Shown: positions 33,562 through 45,000 of the stretch, one piece after another
How positions within the stretch are numbered: the stretch's first letter is position 1
Layout of the letters: the number at the start of each line of letters is the position of its first letter
The notes under the pieces: generated by a model
Told to the model about the DNA's origin: nothing
The model's database searches: none
The model's input: only the letters and a program-made list of their open reading frames with translations
Source of the DNA: Rhodamnia argentea
Lineage: Eukaryota; Streptophyta; Magnoliopsida; Myrtales; Myrtaceae
Assembly (NCBI RefSeq): GCF_020921035.1
Contig: NC_063157.1
Span: forward strand, 21,159,015-21,223,014
Length of the DNA stretch: 64,000 nt
Reading direction: 5' to 3'
Translations under genes and position numbers: made by a program

Positions 33562-36500
33562 ATGGAGGTTTCAGTGTTCACACTGATAAGAGTGATTGGT
33601 TCGCTAGCCGTTGCCGCCATGGCGAGCTATGCGGTTCGTCTGTACGCCACGACGTGGTTGAAGTGCGAGAGGCTGAGGAAGAAGCTGAGAAGGCAAGGCA
33701 TAAGAGGGCCAGCGCCTTCCTTCTTGTATGGCAACCTTCCTGAGATGCAGAGGATACAGATGAAGGCAAAAGCGGCCATCGATGGAGCAGCTCTTCCTCA
33801 TGGAGAGTTCATTGCCCATGACTACACTTCATCTGTCTTCCCATACTTTGAGCAGTGGAGGAAAGAATATGGTATGGTACCTCTTAATTTTTCGGTTTTC
33901 CTAGAAATTTGTTTTTTAAGGAATTAACAGTCTAGGGAGCTGATTTGATTTGATTTGATTTGATTTGCATATGCACATTTGTGCATGTAAAACTTAGCAG
34001 TTACACTATTTCATACGACTTTGTTCATCGATCGGTGCATTAATAAGTTGTAAGCGTAAAAAAAAAAATGAATACAGGTGGTTAGTTATCGATAGTTAAT
34101 GTCAACAATTTGCGAAAGATTAGCTACGGCACCTGGTGCATTTCTCCAAGGGTGCCCGCTGTAATTTGTTGGCCTTTAGGATTGCTTTTACTAGATAAGA
34201 ACTGTTAAGAGTTTTTAAATACAAGATGTTCAAAGTTTTCCGAGGTTATATTCTCATTTTTGAACCTTTTTTCTTTATATGAATGAAATCAGACCAATGT
34301 CATGAGGACATTAGTTTATAATTGATGAAATATCACTGCTGCATCTGTCCTTTTTTTGGTCAGAAGCATCTGTCCTTCAATTGCCACCAAAAGGCTCATA
34401 TCTCCAAAACCATCACAAGTATTTAATATTTAGGAAAACATATCTCACCGTACGTGCTCAAGGCAATCGGACAAATGTCAAATTTCATGTGATGAATTTA
34501 TTGATGTTCTAAAAATATATGTAAATGAGATCGGTGTGACTATTTTATCTGTCGTTCGTTCGTCACGAATACCTTATTACATCTTTGAAAATATCATGAT
34601 CACTTGTTTTCAAAGATAATGTCTAACTTCGACCAAAAAACAACAAGGTCTAACGCACTATCTATCTCTCTAATGTCATTTTTAATTTCACACTTATTTA
34701 ATTTTTCAGATGTCATAAGTGTGAATCATGTGAAGAAATTGACAAAAAGTACGTCTGATGAAAAATTAAAATGAGCTCAGTGAGTTCAGCAAAAGAAAAG
34801 AAAAGAAAAGCATGAAATTATTTGCTGCTGCAACATCACTGCTTTTGTCCATCATCAGGCCTATGCTATGAAGACAACTGTACTAAGAATTTGTTCTTTA
34901 ATGATGTTGGAAGTCACCAAATGCCTTCCTCTGATGCAGGAAAAGTTCACATAATTTGATTACAAAAAAATAATATTTGAACAACAAAAATAAATCAATT
35001 AATAACAGCTCATATGCTTTTTATTATGATTTATTGACCTCTTTTTTCTTTTCTTCTCTTTTTTTTTTTTTTTTTTTGTGAAAGTGGTGTCTGGACTAGG
35101 GTTTCGCATAGAAGTCAACTAAAGCTTCCACATTTATCTATTTGGTACCTCGCAATCCGGACCAATCAAGGCCTAAACAAACATTAATTAGGAAGTGGGT
35201 TTTGATTGCTTCTTGATTTTGACTAATCATAAGTGCAATAAGATCAATCCACTGCAATGACTTCAACTGTATTAAAAGTAGGCTTTTTGCAGTCCCCCAC
35301 AGCCAAAAAGAAAAGGATCCAAGTTGGCAATTTGCATTAGATTTGTCCATTCATATTAGCATAATAATGTCCCCCTCCGTCTTATTTTAATATTGGATGG
35401 TGTTGACAGTGACTGTACACACATCATCTGCATTTAAAGAATAAGGTTGTTCCTTAGCTGTGCACACAAGATCTATGAATGATTGGGGCCTGTGATATGG
35501 GTATATTTGATGTGGGATTCAATGCCAATATTATTTTAATTGCTTGATTGCTACTTATCTTGGTGGGTTTTGATCATGAAAGAGTTCCTTTCAGCTCCTT
35601 TACTGTTTTTTTTCCCCTCCCTTTTTAACTTTTCTCTTGGCCTTGAAGTTTGCTGAGGGCTAATTCCATATACCCAATACACAAGCGTCATTTTTTTTTT
35701 TCCAATTTTTCCCACAAAGAGTTCTTTAAGTTTAATACGCACATTCAAGTATCATTCCCTGCTTTCACATTCGGATGGTGAGAACGGAAAAGGTTGTCGT
35801 TCCCATGAGCACTTGATTTCCCTCTTATCGAAAGAGAGTTGAGTCTTCTTACCTATGTCATAGCTACTCTAGTTTATCCTCTTCAAGCAAAGGATAACAT
35901 AGACTACAATGGAAAAAGTTGGTGGAAACAAAAGGTGAGAACAGAAGTTCAGTCTTTTGTCTTGATAATAGGCATTATTGAGTGAGCTAGGGCTAGAGGC
36001 AGATGTGGGTTGGGCCGAAAAGATAAGTTGGCTCCACTTTCTCCATTACCAAAAGAAATGGAAGTTACGTGGCCCATTAAAACGACCCGTGTTCGCAAGT
36101 TCTGACATTTATTGTAGGGTCAAAGCGACCAGGAAAATGTTGGTGGCAACACTTGTCTCTTGATTTGGCAAGAGTTGTTATTAATGTGTTTTGAGCCTGG
36201 AAAATGCAGGGCTGATGTACACTTACTCAAATGGACTGAGGCAACACTTGTACATCAATCAAGCAGAGCTAGTGAAGGAGATGAACCAGTGTGTGACTTT
36301 GCTGGGCAAGCCTTCTTACGTCTCCAAGAGACTCAAACCCATGCTTGGCAATGGCATCATCAGGTCCAATGGCCATTGCTGGACTCAGCAGAGAAAGATC
36401 ATTGCCCCTGAGTTCTTCATGGACAAAGTCAAGGTCTACATGACCCTCAATCAAATCTTTGGCTAGCCTTCGATTAGACCCTCGAGTCAGGATGAATACT

Positions 36501-37787
36501 GAGAAATGTGATTTGAATTTGCAGGGAATGGTGGGGCTGATGGTCGAGTCGGTGCAAACTCTGCTGGGGACATGGGACGGCAGGATTGAAGCTGAAGGTG
36601 GTAAGACGGCAGATATCACAGTGGATGAGGACTTGAGGAGCCTGTCGGCAGATGTGATCTCAAGGGCTTGCTTTGGAAGCTCCTACGTCAAGGGCAAAGA
36701 GGTGTTCTCCAAGCTCAGGAGCCTCCAAAATATCATGTCCAAGCAAAGCTTCCTGTTCGGAAACAGCCTCTTCGGGTATGTGCCAACCAACGGACCGACG
36801 ATTTATTAAATCTTTCGACACCTTCAATGCCAATCAGAAGTCAACGTTTTTTTCGCAGGTTTCTTCCGTCGAAGGACGGGAAGGAAGTGAGGAATCTAGA
36901 AAAGGAAATAGAGTTGCTGATATGGAAGGCGATACAAGAACGCCGAAGAGAATGCGCCGAGAGGACTTCAGGGAAGGATTTAATGCAACTGATCCTGGAA
37001 GGGGCAATCAATGATCACAATCTCGACAAGGAATCGTCGAAGCAGTTCATCGTCGATAACTGCAAGAACATATACTTCGCCGGCCATGAAACTACTGCAG
37101 TCGCTGCGTCCTGGTGCTTGATGCTGCTCGCCCTGCATCCCAAGTGGCAGTCGCAGATACGAGAAGAGGTGGCTCAAGTCTGTGATGGTAACACGGTCAA
37201 TGCCGATGCGCTCCTACAATCGAAGGCGGTAAGCAATGCATTGCGACTGTCTAGTTTTCTTTTCGTCGTAACAAACCGAACTTCTGAGCGACAAAGGAGC
37301 TCCTACCCTGGATTTGATTTCTTATCCGTGTGCCGTCAGACTAATTCCGTTCTATGAACAGGTGACTATGGTCATCCAGGAAACACTCCGTCTATACCCA
37401 CCGGCAGCATTCGTCTCCAGGGAGGCACTGGAAGACACGAAAATCGGGAATGTGAACGTCCCGAAAAACGTATGCATATGGACTCTGATCCCGACACTAC
37501 ACCGTGATCCCGAGATCTGGGGGGCAGACGCCAACGAGTTCAAGCCGCAGAGATTCGCAGACGGCATATCCAAAGCTTGCAACTATCCCCAAGCGTATCT
37601 CCCGTTTGGCCTCGGGCCACGGCTCTGCTTGGGCAAGAACTTTGCAATGGTTCAGCTGAAGATCGTCCTCTCGCTCATCGTGTCGAGATATAATTTCTCC
37701 CTCTCTCCCAAGTACCAGCATTCTCCGACTTATCAAATGATCGTGGCACCCAAACACGGCGTACGCATCACGATTCAGAAGATCTGA
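33562..37787 (+). CDS. Cytochrome P450, CYP714 family (CYP72 clan)
   Basis: Five exons join in frame to 526 aa: 33562-33871, 36210-36433, 36525-36775, 36859-37228 and 37362-37787. Intron 1 is large (2.3 kb). An N-terminal hydrophobic anchor (about residues 5-28) is followed by a basic stretch and the proline hinge [11 protein letters not shown], so an ER membrane enzyme facing the cytosol is expected. Catalytic landmarks are in order: the I-helix AGHETT near 336-341, K-helix ETLR, FKPQRF, and the heme loop [10 protein letters not shown] with the iron ligand Cys474. The stretches [14 protein letters not shown] and [17 protein letters not shown] are typical of CYP714. Some CYP714 members oxidise and inactivate gibberellins (for example Arabidopsis CYP714A1/A2), but the substrate here cannot be read from sequence. 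No frameshift or missing motif was seen, so it should be functional. Confidence 0.9.
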
Positions 37788-38950
37788 CCGAGTCCTAGCA
37801 GTCTATAACTAACAAAATCAGCTCAAGCATGTTGATCTGATTCTTCTTCTTAACGAGTCGCCTGACTCGTCCACTTGAAATCGGCTTCTGAGTCGCGAAA
37901 GATCGTCAAATCTGGTTCGCAGTCTCGCCCACGCCTATTTCTAGAACGTGGCTTGATGAATGTGAGAGCTCTAAGTCCAGATATAGTCGCCATCCCACAA
38001 AAATGAATGTATGTAGCCAAACCCTGATTAGTATAAGCTCCTTGAAGAAATGAAATACTAATGTCCTGGTCAATGGCATATACCAGGCTTATTACTTTTG
38101 AAACTCCTTGATTAGCACAAACTCTTGAATTAGGAGCTTCTTTTTGCGCCATTCATTCTGAACGTCGACACAATAAATCGCATCGCGTCCCATTCCAACT
38201 ACAATATAAACGCTCGCATTATGCAATCTAAATAGTCCAAGAAAGTAGTTCCAAATATTTGATGCTAGGACCATCAAGATCAAGCAACTTGATCTTCGGA
38301 TTGGCAGTCCTGAACCACTTAAGAATTGTAGTATTTTTTTTTCTTGGTACTTATTTTATAATTGTCTTAAGATTCTATTCTCATTAAAGCGTAATCGTAA
38401 AACTGTCATTTCATAAAAATCACGCCATAAAATTGTAGATGCTCAATTCACAATAGCCTTGAGGTGAATATCGGTTAATTCTTCTTTTTTTAATTTTATT
38501 TTCACTAGTGTGTGTGTGTGTGAATATTTAAAAGTGAAATGTACTTTTTAATAATTAGCTTAAATATTATGTTTTTATATGACTGACAACAATGAATATA
38601 CTTAATAAAGCCATTCCGCTCAAAACGCTGGTCAAATGATCTTGTTAGATTGTAGGCCTTACTGATTCCAACTTCACACATAAACATCGGTGGCCAAGAA
38701 ACATTGGACTGTAGTGAAGTTTGTTGTATGAAAGGTAGACACCATCCCCTCCGGATCCTTTTCCCGTACCTTTATCTAAATTTTTTCGGCTTAATCAATC
38801 TCAATGAGGCGCTAATTACCCTACTCACAAGTACTAGATTATGCTTCTTTAGTGAAATGGCTAAGGTAACCTCAAGCTTAATACGAGCGTGGACGTTATA
38901 AAATATGATATATGATTATATCTAAATCATTTTGATATTAGTTCTAGCAA
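37788..38950. other. Intergenic between P450 and C2 genes
   Basis: Probable P450 3' UTR, then AT-rich sequence without a recognisable gene. A short perfect inverted repeat (cgagtc, gcct, gactcg) lies about 65 bases after the P450 stop. A short TG repeat lies at 38509-38522. Confidence 0.4.
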
Positions 38951-39121
38951 TTAGTAAAGTAGCTCAGTACAGTAACAAAACCCTTCTTTTCTCTCTCCTT
39001 TCTGGCTCTGCATCATCTTCATCCATGTAAAAGCAGAAAGAAGAACAAGCTCTCACCATCCCGGATCAAGTTTCTTTCACTGGGGTTTAGCAAGAAAAGA
39101 TTTTTCTTTCACCAACCCAGA

Positions 39122-40811
39122 ATGGGAAAGATCTGCCTTGAAGTTTGCCTGATTTCAGCTCGCGGGCTAAAGCAGTCCACAATCTTGTGGAACCGCCATT
39201 GGTTTGCCGTGGGATGGACAGATCCGAAAAACAAGTACTGCACGAAGATAGACACTTCAGGGACTTCAAACCCAGTTTGGAAGACCAAGTTCTCGACTTT
39301 ACTTGGCAGTGACAACAGCTCGCAAACGCCAGCTCTTCAAGATCTGGTATTGCAGGTTGAAGTTTACAGCAGAGACCCCGTTTTCTTGACAGAGAAGCTT
39401 CAGGGGACAGCTAATATCGCTTTGAGAGAGTTTCTGGTGACGTTTCACAGAAAGAGTGAAGCTTCAAGGTCAGTGAATGGTGAAGTGGGGAGTTATCAGT
39501 TGAGGAAGAAAAGTTCAGGCAAGCCCTGGGGATTTGTGGATGTTTCCATTCGTGTGTCCAAGGAAGGAGATGAACCCAGTTTTTATACAGGTTCCTTACA
39601 TTCTTCTTTAGCTGTTTTTCATATTATTATATAAGTGAAACTTTGTTGTGCTGGAATAGAGAAATACTTGATGCAAAATACCTGGGAAGTCTTTAAGTAG
39701 GAGAATGTCAGAAGATCCATTAATTCCCTCTATGGATTTTGTGTCGGGGGTTACTTGGATATTCTGTTCATGGACAGTGACAATATGCTCTGCAACCAGA
39801 GAGCTTTTAAGATGGAAGTTATTCTGTCGATGTTGATGGATGCTTGTTTGAAATAGGAATCATAGAGTTTATTTTTGTGGGAATGGAAATGAAAATTTTC
39901 TCTTATTGATTTTGTATCTTTCCTCCCAATTATGTATTCACTTTTCAATTGAAAATTCTGTCATTGCATTAGAATCCATCTCATTCCACTTGATTATTTT
40001 GAGTTGTATTGATCACTGTATTCAATCGGCAGAAATAAAAAAAAGTGTATAAACAGACCCTCTATCTATGCCGAAGTTCCTTGGTCTTTAAATGATGCGG
40101 TGATCAATTGTTCTGTCGTACGCAACAATCTCAGAAAATCAAGACTCAAGCTCATATTATTTGAGTAGTTTCATATGGTTGGGGTTTGCAGGTAATGAAG
40201 GAGGAATAGTGCTCATGGGCAATAACAACCACCTTATAGACTTGGGCAGTGAGAATGCATTAGCTCCAGCTTTCCCAACTGGGCCAACACCGTTGCCTCT
40301 TGCTGCTCACAACCACCTTATAGACTTGGGCAGTGAGAATGCATTAGCTCCAGCTTTCCCAACTGGGCCAACACCGTTGCCTCTTGCCGCTCACAAGCAA
40401 CAAAACCGACAGAAACCGGAACAACCGTACACGCACCCCACTCCTTTCCCCATGAACTATGCTGACCACCGCGTTGGAGGGCCAAGCTACACTCCGGCAA
40501 GTGGCCCGAGCTATCGAGGCCCTTTTCTAACTCCTCATCCTCCTGCATTGGGCGCACCTCAAAGGGCTGGTTATTTGCCTGCCACCCTTGCAAGACCGGA
40601 TTATAACTCAGGGAGCTACATAAACATGCCATCTTCTGGAGGAGCGATAGGGCGTGGCGGGGTTGGACGCGGTTTTGGACTGGGAATAGGAGCTGGAGCG
40701 GCGGCAGCAGGTGGGGCCATCATGTATGGTGACAGTCTTTTCTCAGGACTCGATGTCCCTGTGGGGATGCAGGATCCCAGCCTCGCCATCTCCCTGGATC
40801 CTCTTTTCTGA
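39122..40811 (+). CDS. C2-domain protein with Pro/Gly-rich tail
   Basis: Two exons, 39122-39590 and 40192-40811, join in frame (g|gt, phase 1) to 362 aa. Residues 1 to about 150 form a plant C2 domain of the calcium-dependent lipid-binding type (MGKICLEVCLISARGL, NKYCTKIDTSGTSNPVWKTK, LVLQVEVYSRDPVF). It probably lets the protein dock on membranes, with calcium dependence unproven. The tail holds a 28-residue unit (NHLIDLGSENALAPAFPTGP...) at residues 169-196 repeated exactly at 197-224. A Pro-rich part, a Gly-rich stretch (GGAIGRGGVGRGFGLGIGAG) and the end MQDPSLAISLDPLF follow. The tail probably is disordered. Related plant proteins have no assigned enzyme function. Three broken copies lie within 3 kb downstream. 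Confidence 0.85.
40227..40394 (+). repeat. 84-bp in-frame tandem duplication in the C2 gene
   Basis: The unit at 40227-40310 is repeated at 40311-40394 with one visible change (gctgctcac versus gccgctcac). It adds 28 residues without breaking the frame. The broken copy at 42.6-43.6 kb shows only one unit, so the duplication postdates the gene duplication. Confidence 0.9.
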
Positions 40812-40964
40812 TCAACCAGTAAATTAAGCTCCTGTGGGCTGTATCTGTATTTACCCTGGTAGTAGGAGTTGCCTGCATACCAAGTTTTGTTTTCTTAGAT
40901 TGATTTGTTTGTATATAGTAAGGTTGTTGCGGCAGTTACCGCTGAAGTTTCTTGTTTCCACATT

Positions 40965-41400
40965 AGAGGTACCAACAGCTGCTTCTTCTGTTCTTGGTAC
41001 ATAAAGAGGTAAGGGTTAGACTCGACATCACCTTATTCAAGTCCTCATACTTGAGAAACAATACCTTGTGTGGCCTCTCCAAGCTCTCCTTCCAATGCCC
41101 TATCATGTGATCCTCAAAGGGCCCGTACCCTGTTTTTCCTTTTCTGAAAATCTCAAATTGCTCTTGGCAGTAGACTCTCCGGCTGAGCCTGAGCCAATAA
41201 AGTGCCACAAGGATACCATGGTATCCAATGGGTTCCTGGTAATGTAAATGATTCGGCCATTCGATTGCTTGGCGGGTATGGGCAAGCACGCGTATGGAAC
41301 ATGTGTAGAAAAGAGTCTTAGTTCTGTCAAGTCTTTTGGTTTCTGGTTATTCGCATACAAGGTGAGTTTGAAGAAAGGGGCAAGCTCCTAGGTTGTTGAA
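40965..41400 (-). pseudogene. Cytosolic sulfotransferase fragment
   Basis: Read on the minus strand, the sequence gives LRLFSTHVPYACLPIPAKQ, then RIIYITRNPLDTMVSLWHF. After a frameshift near 41170 it gives FEIFRKGKTGYGPFEDHMIG and HWKESLERPHKVLFLKYEDL. These are core blocks of plant PAPS-dependent sulfotransferases, including the RxPxD-type PAPS-binding region and the KxSLERPxKVLFLKYEDL stretch. The N-terminal third, the C-terminal GxxGDWKN region and a start are missing. It is a dead fragment about 145 codons long. Confidence 0.8.
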
Positions 41401-41599
41401 TACGCATCCAAGGTGAGATTTTGAAGCTGGGGCAATCACTTGAAGCGAATGATTTCACGCATGTTATTGTTCAGTGTTGCCTGAGCAAGAACCTATGCTA
41501 CAGACGGGAACAAAGGTTGTCCGAGTGTTTGGTCTTTTATTCAGCTTCAGTTGTTAAGTCGCGAAGCTTTTGGTTGGCTCTTGCTACATGATGATATTG

Positions 41600-42030
41600 C
41601 ACCCGGTTGAGTTATACACACAGAACATGCCAGCATAATCGGCATTGTAATAGCCAACCAACTCACATCGTTCGCTCCTCATATCAAATGCCAAAATTGA
41701 TCATTTTCCGTATGTATCTCAATATTCTGTGGATAGCTTCCAAGTGCGACTACTTCGGATTTTGCATGAATCTACTAGCAACTCCCAACAGCATAGCACA
41801 AGTCAGGTTTGGCTAATGTAGGTAGTTTAGGCTCCTTACCTAACATCTGTTTTGCGCAAGGAACTCTCAAATCTTGCCATACCATGCTCCTGGAGCCAGC
41901 TTCAATGCAGACAAAGCTTTACACTGCTTGCACCAAAACCTGGATGTGACCTACTCTGGAACCTCTTGCTTGCTCCATGTATATGTCTCAATCCAGCTCT
42001 CCACGTAGAAAAACATTCTTAACATCCAGC
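41600..42030 (-). mobile_element. Copia reverse transcriptase/RNase H remnant
   Basis: The minus strand shows LDVKNVFLRGEL and DIYMEQ (reverse transcriptase), a decayed GLKQAPRxWY-like block (EAGSRSMVWQDL), KPDLCYAVG, and ADYAGMFCVYNSTG (the ADxAG...STSG block at the RNase H border). Frames shift and stops interrupt, and large parts are missing. Its end (LDVKN side) abuts a broken 3' end of the C2 gene at about 42050. Confidence 0.75.
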
Positions 42031-42049
42031 TTTCTTGTACATCTCGGGG

Positions 42050-42215
42050 ATTCGATGTTCCTGCTGGGATGCAGGATCCTAGTCTCACCATTTGCCTGGA
42101 TCCTTTTTGCTTTATCAACCAGTTATTAAGCTCCTGGAGGTTGTATTTGTATCTGTTGTGCAAGCAGGAGTTACCTAGATACGGTGGTTTCTTTGTATAT
42201 GGTAAGGTTTTCTTT
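42050..42215 (+). pseudogene. Broken copy 1 of the C2 gene (3' end only)
   Basis: gatgttcctgctgggatgca and the following caggatcctagtctcaccat correspond to the last codons and 3' UTR of the intact C2 gene at 40750-40935. Similarity runs through tatatggtaaggtt. No upstream coding part is present; it is joined directly to the copia remnant. Confidence 0.8.
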
Positions 42216-42229
42216 AATGACCGTCAGGC

Positions 42230-42480
42230 AAATCTGCCCCGTCCTTGCTTATGCCAGTTGAGGCACGTAAGACTCTGCCATGGGGGTGCAGCAGGGCCCC
42301 GACCACTGCACCTGGGTAAGCCCGAGGTGAGAACACAAGGATGGGTTCGAACTAGGCACCCAAAGGTGGGATCGAAGCAGCACCATCACCCGCATATCAA
42401 CCTGTCAGGCAAAGTACGGAGTGAGGATCGAAGCCCGCATCTCCCAATTCTCAGAGGAAGATCTCGCCAACTGAGCTGAA
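42230..42480 (-). mobile_element. tRNA-derived SINE-like element
   Basis: On the minus strand the sequence starts ttcagctcagttggcgagat, a good Pol III A box. A B-box-like ggcttcgatcc follows 31 bases later (plus-strand 42425-42435). A second ggttcgaac-type word lies at 42338-42348. No coding sequence is present. The tail beyond 42230 runs into sequence I cannot assign, and target duplications were not found. Confidence 0.5.
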
Positions 42481-42607
42481 CTTTCTCCTTTCCATCATCT
42501 TGTGTACTTTCCCTTTTTCTTGTTCCTCTTCTTTTTTTTCTCTTTCTTGGGGTAGAATCTTTCCCATTCTTTTGCTGATATGTAGTGAAGCTAAGACTCT
42601 CATCTAA

Positions 42608-43640
42608 GGGAGGATTGTGGATGTTTCAATTTATGCCGTCCGAGGATGGAGACGAACCAAGTTTTTATGCAGGTTCCTCACATCTTCTTTCATGTTTCAT
42701 TAGCTGCTTAATATATCTTTACGTAAGTGAAACATTATAGTGCTAGAATAGAGAAGTACTTGATGCAGAATAGCTGAGATGTCTTGAAATGACAGAATAC
42801 TAAACCATCCTTTCAATGCATTTGTGGAATGTATCGGTCAATTGGTTGGATCAATTGATCATATCTGGATTTAGTGCTCATGGACAACAACAATCTGCCA
42901 AAAAACAAAATTCGAGTTTTATGTTATTTAAATGGTATGATTGGTTTTTGCAGGTAATGAAGGAGGATAGTGCTCATGGACAAGAACGACCACCACATGT
43001 TATAGACTTGGCCAGTGAGAATGCATTAGCTCCGGGCTCCAGCTTGCCCAACAGGGCCAACGCCCTTGCCCCTTGCTGCTCACGAGCAGCAAAACCGATA
43101 GAAACCGGAACAACCCTACACTCACCCCACCCCTCTTCCATCTGCTATGCCGACACCACATCGGACCAAGCTACACACTGGCAAGCAGTCCGAGTTATCG
43201 AGGCCAAATTCCTCCTCCTCATCCTCCTCCATTGGGCCCACCTCAACGGACCCTTTATTTGCCAGCTTCCCTAGCGAGAACATATTATAACCAGGGGAGT
43301 AACACATACATGGCGTCTTCTGGAGGAGCAATAGGACGCAGCTTGGGAGGGCGTGGTTTTAGAATCGCAGAGCGGCGGCGACAGCTGGGCCTGTCATGTA
43401 TGGCCAGTCTTTTGTGGGGAGTTGACGTTCCTGTCAAGATGCAGGATCCTAGTCTCACCATCTCCTTGGATCCTCTTTCTAATCAACCAGTTATTAAGCT
43501 CCTGCAGGCTGTTTGGGTGTCTACCATTTAAGTAGGAGTGACTAAGATACCAAGTTCTGTTTTCATACTATAATTTCCTAGTACAAAGTAAGTTTGTTGC
43601 AGCAGTCACTGGTGAACTTTGTTGTTTCTATCACGTTTTG
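42608..43640 (+). pseudogene. Broken copy 2 of the C2 gene (end of exon 1 to 3' UTR)
   Basis: It starts inside exon 1 (gtggatgtttcaat), keeps the donor context gcaggttcctcacat, an alignable intron (gaatagagaagtacttgatg) and the acceptor tttttgcag. Exon 2 then starts gtaatgaaggagga but hits a TAG at once and shifts frame repeatedly. The Pro-rich and Gly-rich parts are still readable in pieces. Retention of the intron shows DNA-level duplication rather than retrocopying. It has a single copy of the 84-bp unit. Confidence 0.85.
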
Positions 43641-43650
43641 TTTCCCCCCC

Positions 43651-43707
43651 TGCATAATGTATATTTCTCAATCCACCTCCACAAAGAGAAGCATTTTTCA
43701 CATCCAG
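43651..43707 (-). mobile_element. Second copy of the copia remnant tip
   Basis: tgtatatttctcaatccacc with the following agaagcatttttcacatccag corresponds to 41976-42029 and again sits immediately before a C2-gene 3' end. This shows that the copia-to-C2 junction itself was duplicated. Confidence 0.65.
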
Positions 43708-43734
43708 CCATAATGTATAGCAAGGGTTTTACGT

Positions 43735-43970
43735 GGGGTTTGATGTTCCTGTCAGGATGCAGGATCCTAGTCTCACCGCCTCCCTGGATCCTCTTTTATC
43801 ATCAAACAGATGTTAAGCACCCGTGGGCAGCATTGGCGTCTACATGCAAGTAGGAGTTACCTAGCTACCACGTTTGGTTTTCAGACATTGTTTTCTTGGC
43901 ATATAGTAAGATTGTTGCAGCAGTCACTGCTACAGTTTCTTGTTTTCATCGTGTGGTGTTCTTTCCTCAT
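43735..43970 (+). pseudogene. Broken copy 3 of the C2 gene (3' end only)
   Basis: It carries gatgttcctgtcaggatgca, the following ggatcctagtctcaccgc and tccctggatcctctttt, then a 3' UTR alignable to the other copies (gtaggagttacctagctacc, agtaagattgttgcagcagt). No C2-domain part is present. Confidence 0.8.
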
Positions 43971-44837
43971 TCCTTTTCTCTTCCTCTCTGGGGATAAAAT
44001 GCTTTCAGCTTCTTCAACCAATGAGTTAACATCAAATTCCGGCTATGACTATCATGGAATCTGTAAAATTGAACCTCCACTATGGTCATCTACGATGATG
44101 AGTTCATGACCATAGTTCAAATTAGCCCGAAGAAAACTCATTGCAGCAAGAGGTATTCAGGTCCCGAATTGAAGCAGCCCAATTCACAGGGAAGTGAGCA
44201 AGATTCATGACAGTGGGGTAATTTTGCACACAATGCACTTGGACAATAGGGTGACCTAATGAGGTGGTAGTATTTTAGGTTTTGGGAAGAAGTTATCGGA
44301 ACTATCATTGGGATGGAGATAGTAATTCTATCTAATATAAGTTTCATCGACCACTAAACAGGTCAGTTGGGTCACCACCAGGTCTCCCCGGTCCACCACT
44401 GCTTGAAGCCATTGATACTCTTTGCGATAATCCACAAGAGAGTGGCCACGAATCTTCACTTTTCTAGTAGGAACCAGCCATTAATACTATCCTAGCATGA
44501 TTTTGTGTTCTAATACGAAGTCTTTAAAGATTGATCTGTCATGATAGGCAAAACATGGTAGGCAAAACATGATGCTCAAAAGCCAAAGAGTAACCACATT
44601 TACAAGTTCAACAACTTCCATTTAAAGTTACACTTTCCACTGATTTTACTTCATGTACATATGCCAATGGCCAATAAATACTAATGCACCGCGATCACAA
44701 GTAGATGCATTTAATATGTTTATACAAAATAAGTAGGGCAATCATTAAGGCAGCTTGCATATATATATGTACACTTTATACATTGTAGACATAAAATTCA
44801 AAAATAGAGAGAGCGTGTTCAAATGTTGTTGACAAAC
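43971..44837. other. Spacer before the ATG18 gene
   Basis: No gene is recognised. The last part is probably the 3' UTR of the minus-strand ATG18-type gene. Confidence 0.4.
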
Positions 44838-44960
44838 CTATCTAGGCTTACTATCACTTGAAAGAAAACGATTATACTCCCGCTGCACCATTTGTCCTCC
44901 ATTAACTGGATCAAAACTGCACCTGTAGAAACTGAAAATACATGGAGAAAAAACATGTGT

Positions 44961-45000
<40 letters not shown>

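Noticed and set aside
36668-37357. 229-codon frame overlapping P450 exons 3 and 4
   Set aside because: It reads exon 3 in the wrong frame and runs through two introns. The five-exon model gives all P450 motifs in one frame.
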